From the NCBI GenBank assembly GCA_001725155.1, contig MEFP01000007.1, positions 121,678-185,677 of the forward strand: 64,000 bases of DNA, written 5' to 3'. Below are positions 54,665 through 63,757 of the stretch, piece after piece; position 1 is the first letter of the stretch, and each line of letters opens with the position of its first letter. A program made the translations under genes and the position numbers. Source of the stretch: Lysobacteraceae bacterium SCN 69-320 (GTDB lineage Bacteria > Pseudomonadota > Gammaproteobacteria > Xanthomonadales > Rhodanobacteraceae). A model generated the notes under the pieces. That model had not been told where the DNA came from. It saw only the letters and a program-made list of their open reading frames with translations, and did not search any database.

Positions 54665-55324
54665 ATGGCAACCCAGCAGTCTTTCGTCGACTACGTGGCC
54701 GAACAGTCGCGACTCGAAAAGCGCCTGAGCTTCAAGAAGATGTTCGGCGAATACGCGGTCTACCTCGACGGCAAGGTCGTCGCGTTCGCCTGCGACAACA
54801 GCCTGTTCATCAAGCCGTCCGCGCAGACCGCGCACCTGACCGCGGAACTGCCGCAGCGGCCGCCGTATCCGGGCGCCAAGGACTATCCGGTCGCCGATCA
54901 GCTGCTCGACGAGCCCGACGAACTGCGCTCGCTGCTGCTGGCGACCGAGCGCGCGATGCCGGCGCCGAAGCTCAAGGCGGTCGCGAAGGGCAAGGCGCGG
55001 TCCGAGGCTCATTCGGAGGCGAAGGCAAAAACGAAGGCGGCGTCGAAGGCGTTGCCGAAAACCAAGGCGGCGTCCAAGGTCGGAGCGGCGGCGAAGGTGA
55101 CAACGAAAACCAAGGCAGCGGCGAAGGTGGGAGCAGCGTCCAAGAAGACGTCCGCGTCGAAGGCAGCGACGATGCGGAAGAGCGGTGCCCCGGCTGCGGC
55201 GGCGGCCAGAGCACGATCCAAGACGATACCGAAGGCCAACGCGGCGTTGAAAGCGAATGCGGCACCGAAGGCCGAGCCGGCCTCCAGACCCAAGGCGGCT
55301 GCCCGGAAGCGAGCCGTGAAATGA
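54665..55324 (+). CDS. TfoX-N domain protein with histone-H1-like Lys/Ala tail
   Basis: A 219-residue protein. Residues 1-100 match the N-terminal domain of TfoX/Sxy (MATQQSFVDYVAEQSRLEKRLSFKKMFGEYAVYLDGKVVAFACDN, PGAKDYPVADQLLDEPDEL). Residues about 105-219 are an Ala/Lys-rich repeat tail (KAAAK, KTKAASK and similar) resembling histone H1 or AlgP tails, which bind DNA. The tail is low-complexity, so frameshift or length variation is likely. The ATG at 54665 has GGAGGA upstream. A nucleoid-associated role is possible; none is shown. Confidence 0.85.
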   Translation: MATQQSFVDYVAEQSRLEKRLSFKKMFGEYAVYLDGKVVAFACDNSLFIKPSAQTAHLTAELPQRPPYPGAKDYPVADQLLDEPDELRSLLLATERAMPAPKLKAVAKGKARSEAHSEAKAKTKAASKALPKTKAASKVGAAAKVTTKTKAAAKVGAASKKTSASKAATMRKSGAPAAAAARARSKTIPKANAALKANAAPKAEPASRPKAAARKRAVK

Positions 55325-55382
55325 ACGGTGCGAAGCGAGTTGTCGATTCGACCCCGGTGTTTCGCCAGCTCCGCGCAGTAAA

Positions 55383-55432
55383 CCCTCCCCTTCAAGGGGA
55401 GGGCATGGGTGGGGATGGGTTTTGCTTTATCC
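55383..55432 (+). repeat. CCCTCCCC dispersed element (copy 1)
   Basis: CCCTCCCCTT and AAGGGGAGGG form a hairpin around one base, followed by CATGGGTGGGGATGGGTTTT. The same parts recur, split, near the right edge of the window. Confidence 0.75.
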
Positions 55433-55538
55433 GGCTGAATACAGCGCAAAAATCGGAGCGGCTCATATCACCACCGATCCGGCGCTAGACTCCGCCCCAT
55501 CGCGGCCGACGCCGCGCCGCTCACACGCAGGTGCCGCC

Positions 55539-55931
55539 ATGTCCATTCGCGTCGTACGGCTAGGCAGTCCGAGAGCGCCCGGCGAAGGCACGCGGATCGG
55601 CACCGTGCGCCGTCCGCCGCGTGGCGTGCCCAAGGCCGAATTCGCCGCGCAGGACTGGTACGACGTCTGGTTTCCGAACCTCTCGCCGAGCGCCGAGACC
55701 GTCAAGCTGGCCCAGTCCGCGCAGACGCCGGCGCAGTGGGCCGCCTTCAGGAAAAAATATCGCGCGGAAATGAAGGACACCGAAGCCGTCCACGCGCTGG
55801 ACCTGCTCGCGGCGCTGTCGCAGCACACGAATTTCTCGGTCGGCTGCTATTGCGAGGACGAGGCGCATTGCCATCGCTCCGTATTGCGCGAGCTGCTGAA
55901 GGAGCATGGCGCAGCGATGCACGAACACTAG
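55539..55931 (+). CDS. DUF488 family protein
   Basis: A 130-residue protein with the DUF488 features: early RLGSPRAPGEGTRIGTVRRPPRG, the YDVWFPNLSPS loop, and the cysteine-rich end VGCYCEDEAHCHRSVLRELL. The C-x-C...H-C-H cluster is typical and may bind a metal. It is cytosolic; molecular function is unknown. It is followed 14 bases later by a small membrane protein gene, so a two-gene operon is plausible. Confidence 0.9.
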   Translation: MSIRVVRLGSPRAPGEGTRIGTVRRPPRGVPKAEFAAQDWYDVWFPNLSPSAETVKLAQSAQTPAQWAAFRKKYRAEMKDTEAVHALDLLAALSQHTNFSVGCYCEDEAHCHRSVLRELLKEHGAAMHEH

Positions 55932-55945
55932 ATGGACGCAGCGGG

Positions 55946-56398
55946 ATGGCCTTGCAGGTTTCCGTTGCGACGTTCACCGGGCCCGTGCCCGACATGGACA
56001 CGTTGCTGGCCGCCTGCTGTCGCGTCTCGTCGATGGCTGTATCGGCGCGCGGCGGTGAAGTCGCGTTCGATTGTCAGCCCGACAGGGCAGTCACCGTGAG
56101 TCGCAACGTTGAAGCTGGTGGGGTTTCACTTCTGCACGATACCGGGCATGCGCCCGCACTGTTCCTTGTGCTGCAGCACGCGTTGGCGTCACTGGGTGGA
56201 ACTTTCCGTTCACCGCTGCCGCCGTTACCACCCGTTCTGACACCGGCCGCTGTCGCTGCCTACGACGCTGCTGAGCGGCGCGAGCTCGAGAGGGTCAGCC
56301 GCCGACTGCTGATGGTATTCGCGTGCATCGTCGCGCTATTCCTGGTACTCGTCGGCAGTATCGCCTATCTGGGCTTTCGCAGCCTTTTCGACAGCTGA
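55946..56398 (+). CDS. Small hypothetical membrane protein
   Basis: A 150-residue protein. The N-terminal 100 residues are a mixed soluble domain (VSVATFTGPVPDMDTLLAACC, ...LVLQHALASLGG) and the C-terminus holds one TM helix (RRLLMVFACIVALFLVLVGSIAYLGFRSLF). No family is recognised. GCGGG precedes the ATG at 55946; the frame is closed shortly upstream by the DUF488 gene. Expression with DUF488 is likely from spacing only. Confidence 0.65.
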   Translation: MALQVSVATFTGPVPDMDTLLAACCRVSSMAVSARGGEVAFDCQPDRAVTVSRNVEAGGVSLLHDTGHAPALFLVLQHALASLGGTFRSPLPPLPPVLTPAAVAAYDAAERRELERVSRRLLMVFACIVALFLVLVGSIAYLGFRSLFDS

Positions 56399-56594
56399 GC
56401 GCGTTCCGTGCGTTGCCGCGGCGCGCCGGTACGGCGGAACGCGAGATCCGGTTCCGATCGGAGCCATTCCGTGCCCAGCCGCGCCGATGAATCGGCCGCG
56501 GCCGGCGAAGCCCGCATGACGGCGGAGCAGGTCAGGGGCGACTACGGCGAAGCCGGCGCGCGTCGGTGCCGTTTTGCGGCGTGCCTCTCGGCTC

Positions 56595-58100
56595 TCAACC
56601 CGCCTGAAACCCGCTGCGGAAAATCACGTCGACGTAGCTGTGCTCCACCGCGCCGATGTCGCAGCGCGAGAGGCCGTCGAGATTGCCGTCCAGCGGCCGC
56701 GGCAGGCCGCGCGCGTCGTAGGCGGCGCAGTGTGCGTCGTCGCCGCGATCGACCGGCGGGCTGCCGTTGGCGAACGGCATGGTTGGCACGTAGCCGCCGG
56801 TGATGCGCGGCGCCTGCAGCCAGGTCATCGCGCCGATGATCTGGCTGCTGCCGTCGCTGGTGCTCCAGCAGGCGTTGTTCGCATAGAGGTTGTAGCCGCT
56901 GTTGGTCATGGCAGTGCCGATGATGCAGTCCGCATTCGTGTTCGCGCCGTCGAAGATGTTGTTGTACAGCGCGACCACGTCGCTCCAGGCCTGGAACTGG
57001 TTGGCCAGTCCCGGCGAGCGCGCGACGTTGCCGCTGAAGGTGTTGTTGATCATCGCGAGCGAGCAGCAGTTGATGAGCGCGGCGCCGCCGCCGGCCTGCG
57101 TGCTGGTGTTCTCGTGGAAGGTGTTGTTGGTCAGGGTGGCGCGCATGCCCAGCGGCTGCATGAAGCCGACAGCGCCGCCGCGGCTGCCGTAGTTGCCGTG
57201 GAAATAGTTAGCGAGCAGGCGCGTCTCGCCGCCCTGGCCGTAGATTGCGATCGCGCCGCCGTCGCCGGTGCCGTCGAGGTCGTAGCTCACGGTCGGATTG
57301 CGACACGAAGCCTTGTTGTCGACGAAGCTGGTGTCGCTGATCACGGCCAGTGCGTTGGTCAGCGCCAGCGCGATTGCGCCGCCGTTGCCGCTGCGGCAGA
57401 ACGACGGCAGCTGGTTGCCCAGATAGATCTGGTTGCCCGTGAACAGCGAGCGCGCGATCGTCAGCGGCCGGTCGCCTTCGGCGAACAGCGCGCCGCCGGC
57501 CGCATCACTGCTGGCTTCGTCGGCCGAGGTGCTGACGATGCGGTTGTCCGTGAACGAGCTGTCCTCGATCGTCAGCGCGCCCTTGGTGTAGACCGCGCCG
57601 CCGCGCGCGGCCGGGTTGTTGATCACGCTGACGTAGGCCTTGCACTGATCGAATGCGACGCGCCGCAAGGTGGCCGTCGTGGCGGCGCGGCGTATGCGCA
57701 GGCAGCCACCGTTGCTGACGACGGCGCCGCCGCGCAACGTCAGATCGCGTATCTCCAGCGCGGTCGTCGTCGCGGTTTCCTCGACCGTGAAGATCTGCCG
57801 GCCGTTGCCGTTGACGACGACGCGGTCGGTCGGGCCGTTGCCGTTGATCAGCACGTTGACGCCGCTGATGGCCGGCAGCGGAGCGTCGAGCACGATCTCG
57901 GCGACCGGGTTGCCGGGCACGGGTGGAATCGCGAAGCGGATCTCCTGCAGCGCGCTGGTCGACGGGTTCAGGCCCTGGATCGCCGCACGCAGGGTGCCGG
58001 TTCCCGAGGACGCGGCGCTGGTCACCCAGGTCTGCGCCGGCGCGGGCAGCGTGAACACGGCGGCGAGAACGAACAGCAGGCGCTGCGGCAAGGCGGTCAT
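56595..58100 (-). CDS. Secreted right-handed beta-helix protein with IFRSGFQ tail
   Basis: A 501-residue protein with signal peptide (LLFVLAAVFTLPAPAQ). Residues about 30-480 are right-handed parallel beta-helix repeats with ladder motifs (TLRGGAVVSNGG, NTFHENTSTQAGG, NNTFSGNVA), as in choice-of-anchor Q and pectate-lyase-like proteins. The end is DVIFRSGFQAG. That tail resembles the end of the delta-60 protein at 41273, although the rest is unrelated. No catalytic residues are obvious. The start MTALPQRLLFVLA at 58100 is preferred; the frame continues upstream with Arg/Pro-rich composition. Confidence 0.85.
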   Translation of the reverse strand: MTALPQRLLFVLAAVFTLPAPAQTWVTSAASSGTGTLRAAIQGLNPSTSALQEIRFAIPPVPGNPVAEIVLDAPLPAISGVNVLINGNGPTDRVVVNGNGRQIFTVEETATTTALEIRDLTLRGGAVVSNGGCLRIRRAATTATLRRVAFDQCKAYVSVINNPAARGGAVYTKGALTIEDSSFTDNRIVSTSADEASSDAAGGALFAEGDRPLTIARSLFTGNQIYLGNQLPSFCRSGNGGAIALALTNALAVISDTSFVDNKASCRNPTVSYDLDGTGDGGAIAIYGQGGETRLLANYFHGNYGSRGGAVGFMQPLGMRATLTNNTFHENTSTQAGGGAALINCCSLAMINNTFSGNVARSPGLANQFQAWSDVVALYNNIFDGANTNADCIIGTAMTNSGYNLYANNACWSTSDGSSQIIGAMTWLQAPRITGGYVPTMPFANGSPPVDRGDDAHCAAYDARGLPRPLDGNLDGLSRCDIGAVEHSYVDVIFRSGFQAG

Positions 58101-58218
58101 GACGGCGTATCGGTGGAGTGCGGAGCACGCGTGCCGGTGTGTTACGCAGCAGCGGCGGCGAAACCTCAACCGATACAGCGGGCGCGGTCGCGCAGCGAGC
58201 GGCCGTGCCGCCGCGGCG

Positions 58219-58614
58219 TTAGGAGGATTGGCCGAGTATCCTGGCTTTCTCCGCCGCAAACTCCTGTTCGTTCAGCGCGCCGGAATCCAGCAGTTCCTTG
58301 AGCTGGCGGAGTTTTTCCACACGGTCCGGAGTCGGGGCGCGGGGCGGCGCCGCGACACGGGGCGGCGGCGATGTCGCACTGTGCCTGATCAGCGCCGAGA
58401 TCATCACGCCGGCCAGCAGGCCGCCGACGGCGCACGCGATCGTCGCGGCGAGGACTTCGCCACCGTTGTATTCCAGGTAGGAACCCAGCGGTATCGGGGA
58501 GCCGAACATCCGCGGCCTCTGGGCGATGGCGCCCAGGAGGCCGAAGATGGCCCCAGCGAAGAAGAGAGTGGTCTTCCAGGGAAAGTGGCTTGCGCTGGGG
58601 CCTTGGTTGCTCAT
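58219..58614 (-). CDS. SHOCT-domain small membrane protein
   Basis: A 131-residue protein. Two hydrophobic segments (TTLFFAGAIFGLLGAIA; EVLAATIACAVGGLLAGVMISALI) are followed by a Pro/Arg linker and a SHOCT domain (EKLRQLKELLDSGALNEQEFAAEKARIL). The SHOCT part is probably a short regulatory helix pair. Function is unknown; many such genes sit alone. It begins divergently from the hypothetical gene at 58827, sharing a 212-bp leader. Confidence 0.85.
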   Translation of the reverse strand: MSNQGPSASHFPWKTTLFFAGAIFGLLGAIAQRPRMFGSPIPLGSYLEYNGGEVLAATIACAVGGLLAGVMISALIRHSATSPPPRVAAPPRAPTPDRVEKLRQLKELLDSGALNEQEFAAEKARILGQSS

Positions 58615-58826
58615 CGTCGGATCCTTGCAGGCTGGCGGGGCGGTGTCTGCCGCCTCAGGCCACTGTCGCGACGGGTGGTATCCTCTCAGCGGCGTGGTAC
58701 GCGGCGAGACGGCGCCGGGGATGCTCTGCGAGCCGCAGCTACGTCGAGGGGCGCCGGGGATAAACGGATATGGGTTGCATGCCGAGTGGATCGATCGGTT
58801 CTGGACGGACGAGGCGGCTCACGTCG

Positions 58827-59324
58827 ATGCCTGAGCCGTCCGATCGGCAAGCGTGCGCGCAGCCGCGACTGCGCTTCGAACTGAGTCCACCCGAACACGG
58901 CTGGACGACCGCGTGCCTGGAGCTCGACGACAGACGGATCGGGTTCGCCGCGTCGGCCATTCCCGCCGATCCCGTGAACGGTCTCGTCGACGCCTTGCGC
59001 GGCGCGCTGCTCGGTCATCGCGCGCGCGTGCGCTGGCCGCTGGAGCCCGGCGGTGTGATTTTCGATTTCGCGCCGTGCGCCGAAGGCCTGCATCTGGCCG
59101 TGTCGTTCGTCGGTCGCAAGGGGCGGATCGACGATGACGCCGCGCCGGAGTGCCGCGGCGGCCGTGCGGACATCGTGCTGCCGCTGTGGCGCGGGTTGCA
59201 GCGCTTCGCCAGCCATGAGCCGGCGCCGCCGCACTGGCCCGCCCCGGATCTCGCGGCGCTGGCTGCGCTGACGGTGCTGGTGCGGGAGTTGCGCGACGTC
59301 GGAGGCGGAGGTTCTTGCCGCTAG
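58827..59324 (+). CDS. Hypothetical protein
   Basis: A 165-residue protein starting MPEPSDRQACAQPRLRFELSP. It has a likely beta-rich N-terminal half (RFELSPPEHGWTTACLELDDRRIGFAASAIPADPVNG) and an Ala/Leu-rich C-terminal helix. No signal peptide or motif is recognised. A longer start at 58770 is possible but adds Gly/Arg-rich residues. Codon usage and a clear stop support it as a gene, but I do not recognise its family. It lies 182 bases before the OPT transporter. Confidence 0.6.
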   Translation: MPEPSDRQACAQPRLRFELSPPEHGWTTACLELDDRRIGFAASAIPADPVNGLVDALRGALLGHRARVRWPLEPGGVIFDFAPCAEGLHLAVSFVGRKGRIDDDAAPECRGGRADIVLPLWRGLQRFASHEPAPPHWPAPDLAALAALTVLVRELRDVGGGGSCR

Positions 59325-59506
59325 TGCGCCGTGGCGGCGATCGCTGCAGCGCCGCCGCGCGCGCTTTCGCAAACCGCATCCGTGACTAACGGCAGGGAGC
59401 TGCCATGGCGAACGGCGCCGCGCCGCCGCCGCATCCCGCTCCGCCCCATCCCGGTTATGCTTCACGGCCACCCGTCAGCCGCGGGTGCCCTACGTACGGA
59501 GTCCGC

Positions 59507-61441
59507 ATGAGTACACCTGCCGCCGTCCCGCAGTTGACGTTCCGCGCCGTCGCGCTTTCCGTGGTGCTGGCGATGATCCTCGCCGCCGCCAACACCTATC
59601 TCGGCCTGTTCGCCGGCCTGACCATCGCCACGGCGATTCCGGCCGCCGTCATCTCCATGGCCGTGCTGCGCGTGCTCGGCGGCGGCACGATACTCGAGAA
59701 CAACATCGTGCAGACCGGCGCCTCGGCCGGCTCCTCCATCGCTGCCGGCGTGATCTTCACGATCCCGGCGCTGATCATCCTCGGCTACTGGCAGGACTTC
59801 CGCTATTCCTGGGTGCTCGCGATCGCCGGCCTCGGCGGCCTGCTCGGCGTGCTGTTCTCGGTGCCGTTGCGCCGCTCGATGATCGTCGAGGATCCGCTGC
59901 CGTTCCCCGAGGGCAAGGCCGCGGCCGAAGTGCTCAAGGCCGGCGAGAACCCGGGCCCCGGCATCCGCATCCTCGGCATCTCCGCGGTCATCGGCGCGCT
60001 GGTCAAGCTCATGGCCGAAAGCGGCCTGCGCATCATCCCCGACAATGCCGCCGGTGCGACCTTCTTCGGCAAGTACCTCGGCTACATGGGCACCGGCCTG
60101 TCGCCGGCGCTGCTCGGCGTCGGCTACATCGTCGGCCTGAACATCGGCATCGTCGTGCTGTCGGGCAGCGTGCTGTCCTACAACATCGCGATCCCGCTCT
60201 ATCACATGTTCGCGGCCAGCTTCGATCCGGAATTCGCCGTCAAGCTGGCCGGCCTGTCGGCGGCCGACGCGGCCGGTCTGATCCGCGGCGAGAAGGTGCG
60301 CTACCTCGGCGTCGGCGCGATGCTGATCGGCGGCATCTGGACCCTGTTCTCGCTGCGCAAGTCGCTGCTGTCGGGCGTGAAGAGCGGCATCGCCGCGGCG
60401 CGCAAGGGCAGCGACGCGAACGTCGCCGAGACCGAGCGCGACCTGCCGATGAAGTGGATGCTGATCGCGCTCGTGCTGTTCGTGCTGCCGCTGCTGCTGC
60501 TGTATCAGGCCATCGTCGGCAACTGGGCCGTCAGCGTGCCGATGGCCATCATCATGGTCGTCGCGGGTTTCCTGTTCGTCTCGGTGTCGGCGTATCTGGC
60601 CGGCCTGGTCGGATCGAGCAACAACCCGGTCTCGGGCATCACGATCGCGACGATCCTGTTCGCCTCCGTCGTGCTGATGCTGCTGCTCGGCAAGGATTCG
60701 CCGATCGGCGCGGTCGCCGCGATCATGATCGGCGCCGTGGTCTGCTGTGCGGCCGCGGTCGGCGGCGACAACCTGCAGGATCTCAAGGCCGGCTACCTCG
60801 TCGGCGCGACGCCGTGGAAGCAGCAGCTCATGCTCGCGATCGGCGCGTTCTCCTGCGCGCTGGTCATGGCGCCGGTGCTGAACCTGCTGGCGGTGGCCTA
60901 CGGCATCGGCCAGGCCACGCCGGAACATCCGAATCCGCTGCAGGCGCCGCAGGCCGTGCTCATGGCTTCGGTGGCCAAGGGCCTGTTCGGCGGCCATCTG
61001 CCTTGGGACATGATCGGCATCGGCGCCGTCATCGGCGCGGCCATCATCGCGTTCGACGAATGGCTCAAGGCGCGCAAGGCGCATTTCCGCGTGCCTGTGC
61101 TGGCTGCGGCGATCGGCATCTACCTGCCGCTGGAACTCATGGTGCCGATCTTCCTCGGCGGCGTGCTTTCCTATTTCGTCGAGCGTCGTTTCGGCGTCTC
61201 CGCGCACGACGAGGAAGCGCGCGACCGCGTGCATCGTCCGGGCACCCTGTTCGCCGCCGGCCTGATCACCGGCGAGGCGCTCATGGGCATCGCGATCGCG
61301 ATTCCCATCGTCGTCAGCGGCGAGGCCGACGTGCTCGCGCTGCACGGCTGGGAGCTCGGCCAGATCGCCGGCCTGATCGTGCTCGCGCTGACCGGCGCGC
61401 TGCTGTACCGCTCCGCGATCAAGGGACAGGCTCCGGCCTGA
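59507..61441 (+). CDS. OPT family oligopeptide transporter
   Basis: A 644-residue membrane protein with about 14-16 TM helices. The N-terminus (LTFRAVALSVVLAMILAAANTYLGLFAGLTIATAIPAAVISM) and the AAAVLKAG/ENNIVQT loops fit the bacterial OPT subgroup (TIGR00733). GGTILENNIVQTGASAGSSIAAG is the conserved loop. It should import oligopeptides, possibly with metal. The ATG at 59507 is the first with family N-terminus. It probably works with the S9 peptidase gene 68 bases downstream. Confidence 0.94.
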   Translation: MSTPAAVPQLTFRAVALSVVLAMILAAANTYLGLFAGLTIATAIPAAVISMAVLRVLGGGTILENNIVQTGASAGSSIAAGVIFTIPALIILGYWQDFRYSWVLAIAGLGGLLGVLFSVPLRRSMIVEDPLPFPEGKAAAEVLKAGENPGPGIRILGISAVIGALVKLMAESGLRIIPDNAAGATFFGKYLGYMGTGLSPALLGVGYIVGLNIGIVVLSGSVLSYNIAIPLYHMFAASFDPEFAVKLAGLSAADAAGLIRGEKVRYLGVGAMLIGGIWTLFSLRKSLLSGVKSGIAAARKGSDANVAETERDLPMKWMLIALVLFVLPLLLLYQAIVGNWAVSVPMAIIMVVAGFLFVSVSAYLAGLVGSSNNPVSGITIATILFASVVLMLLLGKDSPIGAVAAIMIGAVVCCAAAVGGDNLQDLKAGYLVGATPWKQQLMLAIGAFSCALVMAPVLNLLAVAYGIGQATPEHPNPLQAPQAVLMASVAKGLFGGHLPWDMIGIGAVIGAAIIAFDEWLKARKAHFRVPVLAAAIGIYLPLELMVPIFLGGVLSYFVERRFGVSAHDEEARDRVHRPGTLFAAGLITGEALMGIAIAIPIVVSGEADVLALHGWELGQIAGLIVLALTGALLYRSAIKGQAPA

Positions 61442-61452
61442 TCCCCGCATGG

Positions 61453-61484
61453 CCGCCGCGGCCCGGGTCGCGGCGGTCTTTCTC
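61453..61484 (+). terminator. Possible terminator after OPT gene
   Basis: CCGCCGCG and CGCGGCGG form an 8-bp stem with an 8-nt loop, followed by TCTTTCTCC. The T-tract is interrupted, so termination may be partial and the S9 gene could be co-transcribed. Confidence 0.6.
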
Positions 61485-61509
61485 CACTTCTGCCCCATGG
61501 GTTGAGCCG

Positions 61510-63630
61510 ATGAAACGCACCGTTTCGCTGTCCCTCGCCGTCGTCGCCGCGCTCGCGGCGGGCTCCGCCGTCGCCGCGCGCGGCCTCGACGCCAACGATC
61601 TTGTCAACCTCGAGCGCATCAGCGATCCGCAGGTTTCGCCCGACGGCCGCTATGTGGCCTATCAGCTGCGCCAGACCGACTACGCCGCGAACAAGGGCGT
61701 CAACGGTCTGTGGCTGCTCAAGCTCGACGGCAAGTCGCAGCCGCTGCGCCTGACGGCGGCCGGCGCCAGCAGCGCCGGTCCGCGCTGGTCGGCCGACGGC
61801 CGCAGCATCTACTACACGGCGGCGCAGGAAGGCATCAACCAGCTCTGGCGTGTCGACGTCGCGCCGGCCGTGTCGCAAGGCGAGCGCGACGGAAAGTCGC
61901 TGATGCGCGGCGCGTTCGAAGCCGCGCCGCAGCCCGCCGTCGTCTCCAGCGGCCTGGCCATCGACGTCGGCAGCTTCAAGCTCTCTCCGGACGGCAAGCA
62001 CGTGCTGCTGTCGCTGGACGTGTTCACCGACTGCGCCGACATCAACTGCACCAAGCAGCGCCTCGACGCCAAGGCCGCGGCCAAGACCTCCGGCGAGCTC
62101 TACGACACGCTGTTCGTGCGCCACTGGGATACCTGGGCCGACGGCCGCCGCAGCCAGCTGTTCCTCGGCGAGTTCGGTCCCGACGGCAAGCTGCTGCCCA
62201 AGCTCACCCTGATGTCGCGCGGCATCGCCGGGGACGTGCCGTCCAAGCCGTTCGGCGACGACTCCGAATATGCGTTCTCGCCCGACGGCAAGACGGTCTA
62301 CTTCGGCGCGCGCATCGCCGGCAAGACCGAACCCTGGTCGACGAACTTCGATCTCTATGCGGTGCCCGCCGATGCCTCGGCCCAGCCGCGCAATCTGACC
62401 GCGGCGAATCCGGCCTGGGATGCGAACCCGCTGCCCTCGGCCGACGGCAAGACCTTGTACTACCTGGCGATGAAGCGCCCGGGTTTCGAAGCCGACCGCT
62501 TCGGCCTGATGGCACTGGATCTGGCCAGCGGCAAGACGCGCGAAGTCAACGCGGGCTGGGACCGCTCGGCCGGTTCGATCAAGCTGTCGGCCGACGGCAA
62601 GACCGTCTATGCGACGGCCGACGACAACGGCCAGCATCCGCTGTTCGCGATCGACACGGCCAGCGGCAAGGTGCGCACGGTCGTCGGCGACGGCCACATC
62701 AACGGCTACGACCTCGTCGGCAACACGCTGGTCTACGGCCGCGAGTCGCTGACCTCGCCGACCCAGCTGTTCCAGACCACGCCCAAGGGCGGCAAGGCGC
62801 GCCAGCTCACGAGCGCCAACGCCGACAAGCTCAAGGACATCGTGTTCGGCCAGCCGGAGTTCTTCGACTTCAAGGGCTGGAACGACGAGCGCGTGCAGGG
62901 CTACGTGGTCAAGCCGTGGAACTATGAACAAGGCAAGAAGTACCCGGTTGCGTTCCTGATCCACGGCGGCCCGCAGGGCGCCTACGGCAACGACTTCCAC
63001 TACCGCTGGAACCCGCAGACCTACGCCGGCCTCGGCTTCGCCGTGGTCACGGTCAACTTCCACGGCTCCACCGGCTACGGCCAGGCCTTCACCGACGCGA
63101 TCTCGGGCGACTGGGGCGGCAAGCCGCTGGAAGACCTGCAGAAGGGCTGGGCCGCCGCGCTGGGCAAGTACGAGTTCCTCGACGGCAACCGCGCCTGCGC
63201 GCTCGGCGCGTCCTACGGCGGCTACATGATCAACTGGATCGCCGGCAACTGGCAGCAGCCGTGGAAGTGCCTGGTCAACCACGACGGCGTGTTCGACGCG
63301 CGCATGATGGGCTACTCGACCGAGGAGCTCTGGTTCAGCGAGTGGGAGAATGGCGGCACGCCGTTCGACAAGCCGCAGAACTACGAGAAGTTCAATCCGG
63401 TCAACCACGTCGCGAACTGGAAGGTGCCGATGCTCGTGGTCCAGGGCGGCCTGGATTTCCGCATCCCGCTGGAGCAAGGCCTGGCCACGTTCACGGCGCT
63501 GCAGCGCCGCGGCATCGAAAGCCAGTTCCTGCACTTCCCGAACGAGAACCACTGGGTGCTCAAGCCGCAGAACAGCGTGCAGTGGCACGAAACCGTCAAC
63601 GCATGGATCAAGCGCTGGACGGCGCAGTAA
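61510..63630 (+). CDS. S9 family dipeptidyl-peptidase-like enzyme
   Basis: A 706-residue exported S9 peptidase. Signal peptide LSLAVVAALAAGSAVAA; N-terminal PD40-type propeller with repeats such as ISDPQVSPDGRYVAYQL and FKLSPDGKHVLLSL; alpha/beta hydrolase C-terminal domain with S568 in LGASYGGYMINW, D649 in GGLDFRIP and H681 in NENHWVLKP. It should liberate short peptides outside the cytoplasm for the OPT transporter upstream. The GAGCCG before ATG is a weak ribosome site; the start gives the signal peptide. A REP-like element and terminator follow. Confidence 0.95.
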   Translation: MKRTVSLSLAVVAALAAGSAVAARGLDANDLVNLERISDPQVSPDGRYVAYQLRQTDYAANKGVNGLWLLKLDGKSQPLRLTAAGASSAGPRWSADGRSIYYTAAQEGINQLWRVDVAPAVSQGERDGKSLMRGAFEAAPQPAVVSSGLAIDVGSFKLSPDGKHVLLSLDVFTDCADINCTKQRLDAKAAAKTSGELYDTLFVRHWDTWADGRRSQLFLGEFGPDGKLLPKLTLMSRGIAGDVPSKPFGDDSEYAFSPDGKTVYFGARIAGKTEPWSTNFDLYAVPADASAQPRNLTAANPAWDANPLPSADGKTLYYLAMKRPGFEADRFGLMALDLASGKTREVNAGWDRSAGSIKLSADGKTVYATADDNGQHPLFAIDTASGKVRTVVGDGHINGYDLVGNTLVYGRESLTSPTQLFQTTPKGGKARQLTSANADKLKDIVFGQPEFFDFKGWNDERVQGYVVKPWNYEQGKKYPVAFLIHGGPQGAYGNDFHYRWNPQTYAGLGFAVVTVNFHGSTGYGQAFTDAISGDWGGKPLEDLQKGWAAALGKYEFLDGNRACALGASYGGYMINWIAGNWQQPWKCLVNHDGVFDARMMGYSTEELWFSEWENGGTPFDKPQNYEKFNPVNHVANWKVPMLVVQGGLDFRIPLEQGLATFTALQRRGIESQFLHFPNENHWVLKPQNSVQWHETVNAWIKRWTAQ

Positions 63631-63656
63631 ATGCAGGTGCGCAGGAGAGCACGCAG

Positions 63657-63683
63657 GTTGCGGTGAGCGCAGCGAACCGCAAC
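63657..63683 (+). repeat. REP-like palindrome, copy E
   Basis: GTTGCGGT and ACCGCAAC form a perfect 8-bp stem around GAGCGCAGCGA. It lies 26 bases after the S9 stop; no inverted partner is seen before the window end. Confidence 0.82.
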
Positions 63684-63719
63684 GTCACGGTCTTCATTCC
63701 CGCGAAATACCCGCTTCGA

Positions 63720-63757
63720 GAAAACCCGCATAGCCGCAAGGCATGCGGGTTTTCTTT
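63720..63757 (+). terminator. Terminator after S9 peptidase gene
   Basis: GAAAACCCGCAT pairs with ATGCGGGTTTTC around an 11-nt loop, followed by TTT. It lies about 90 bases downstream of the stop, after the REP-like copy E. Confidence 0.85.

Noticed and set aside
59462..61498. Minus-strand open frame of about 680 codons over the OPT gene
   Set aside because: Composition is dominated by Arg, His, Gln, Asp and Ala with no domain; the plus strand encodes a complete polytopic transporter.
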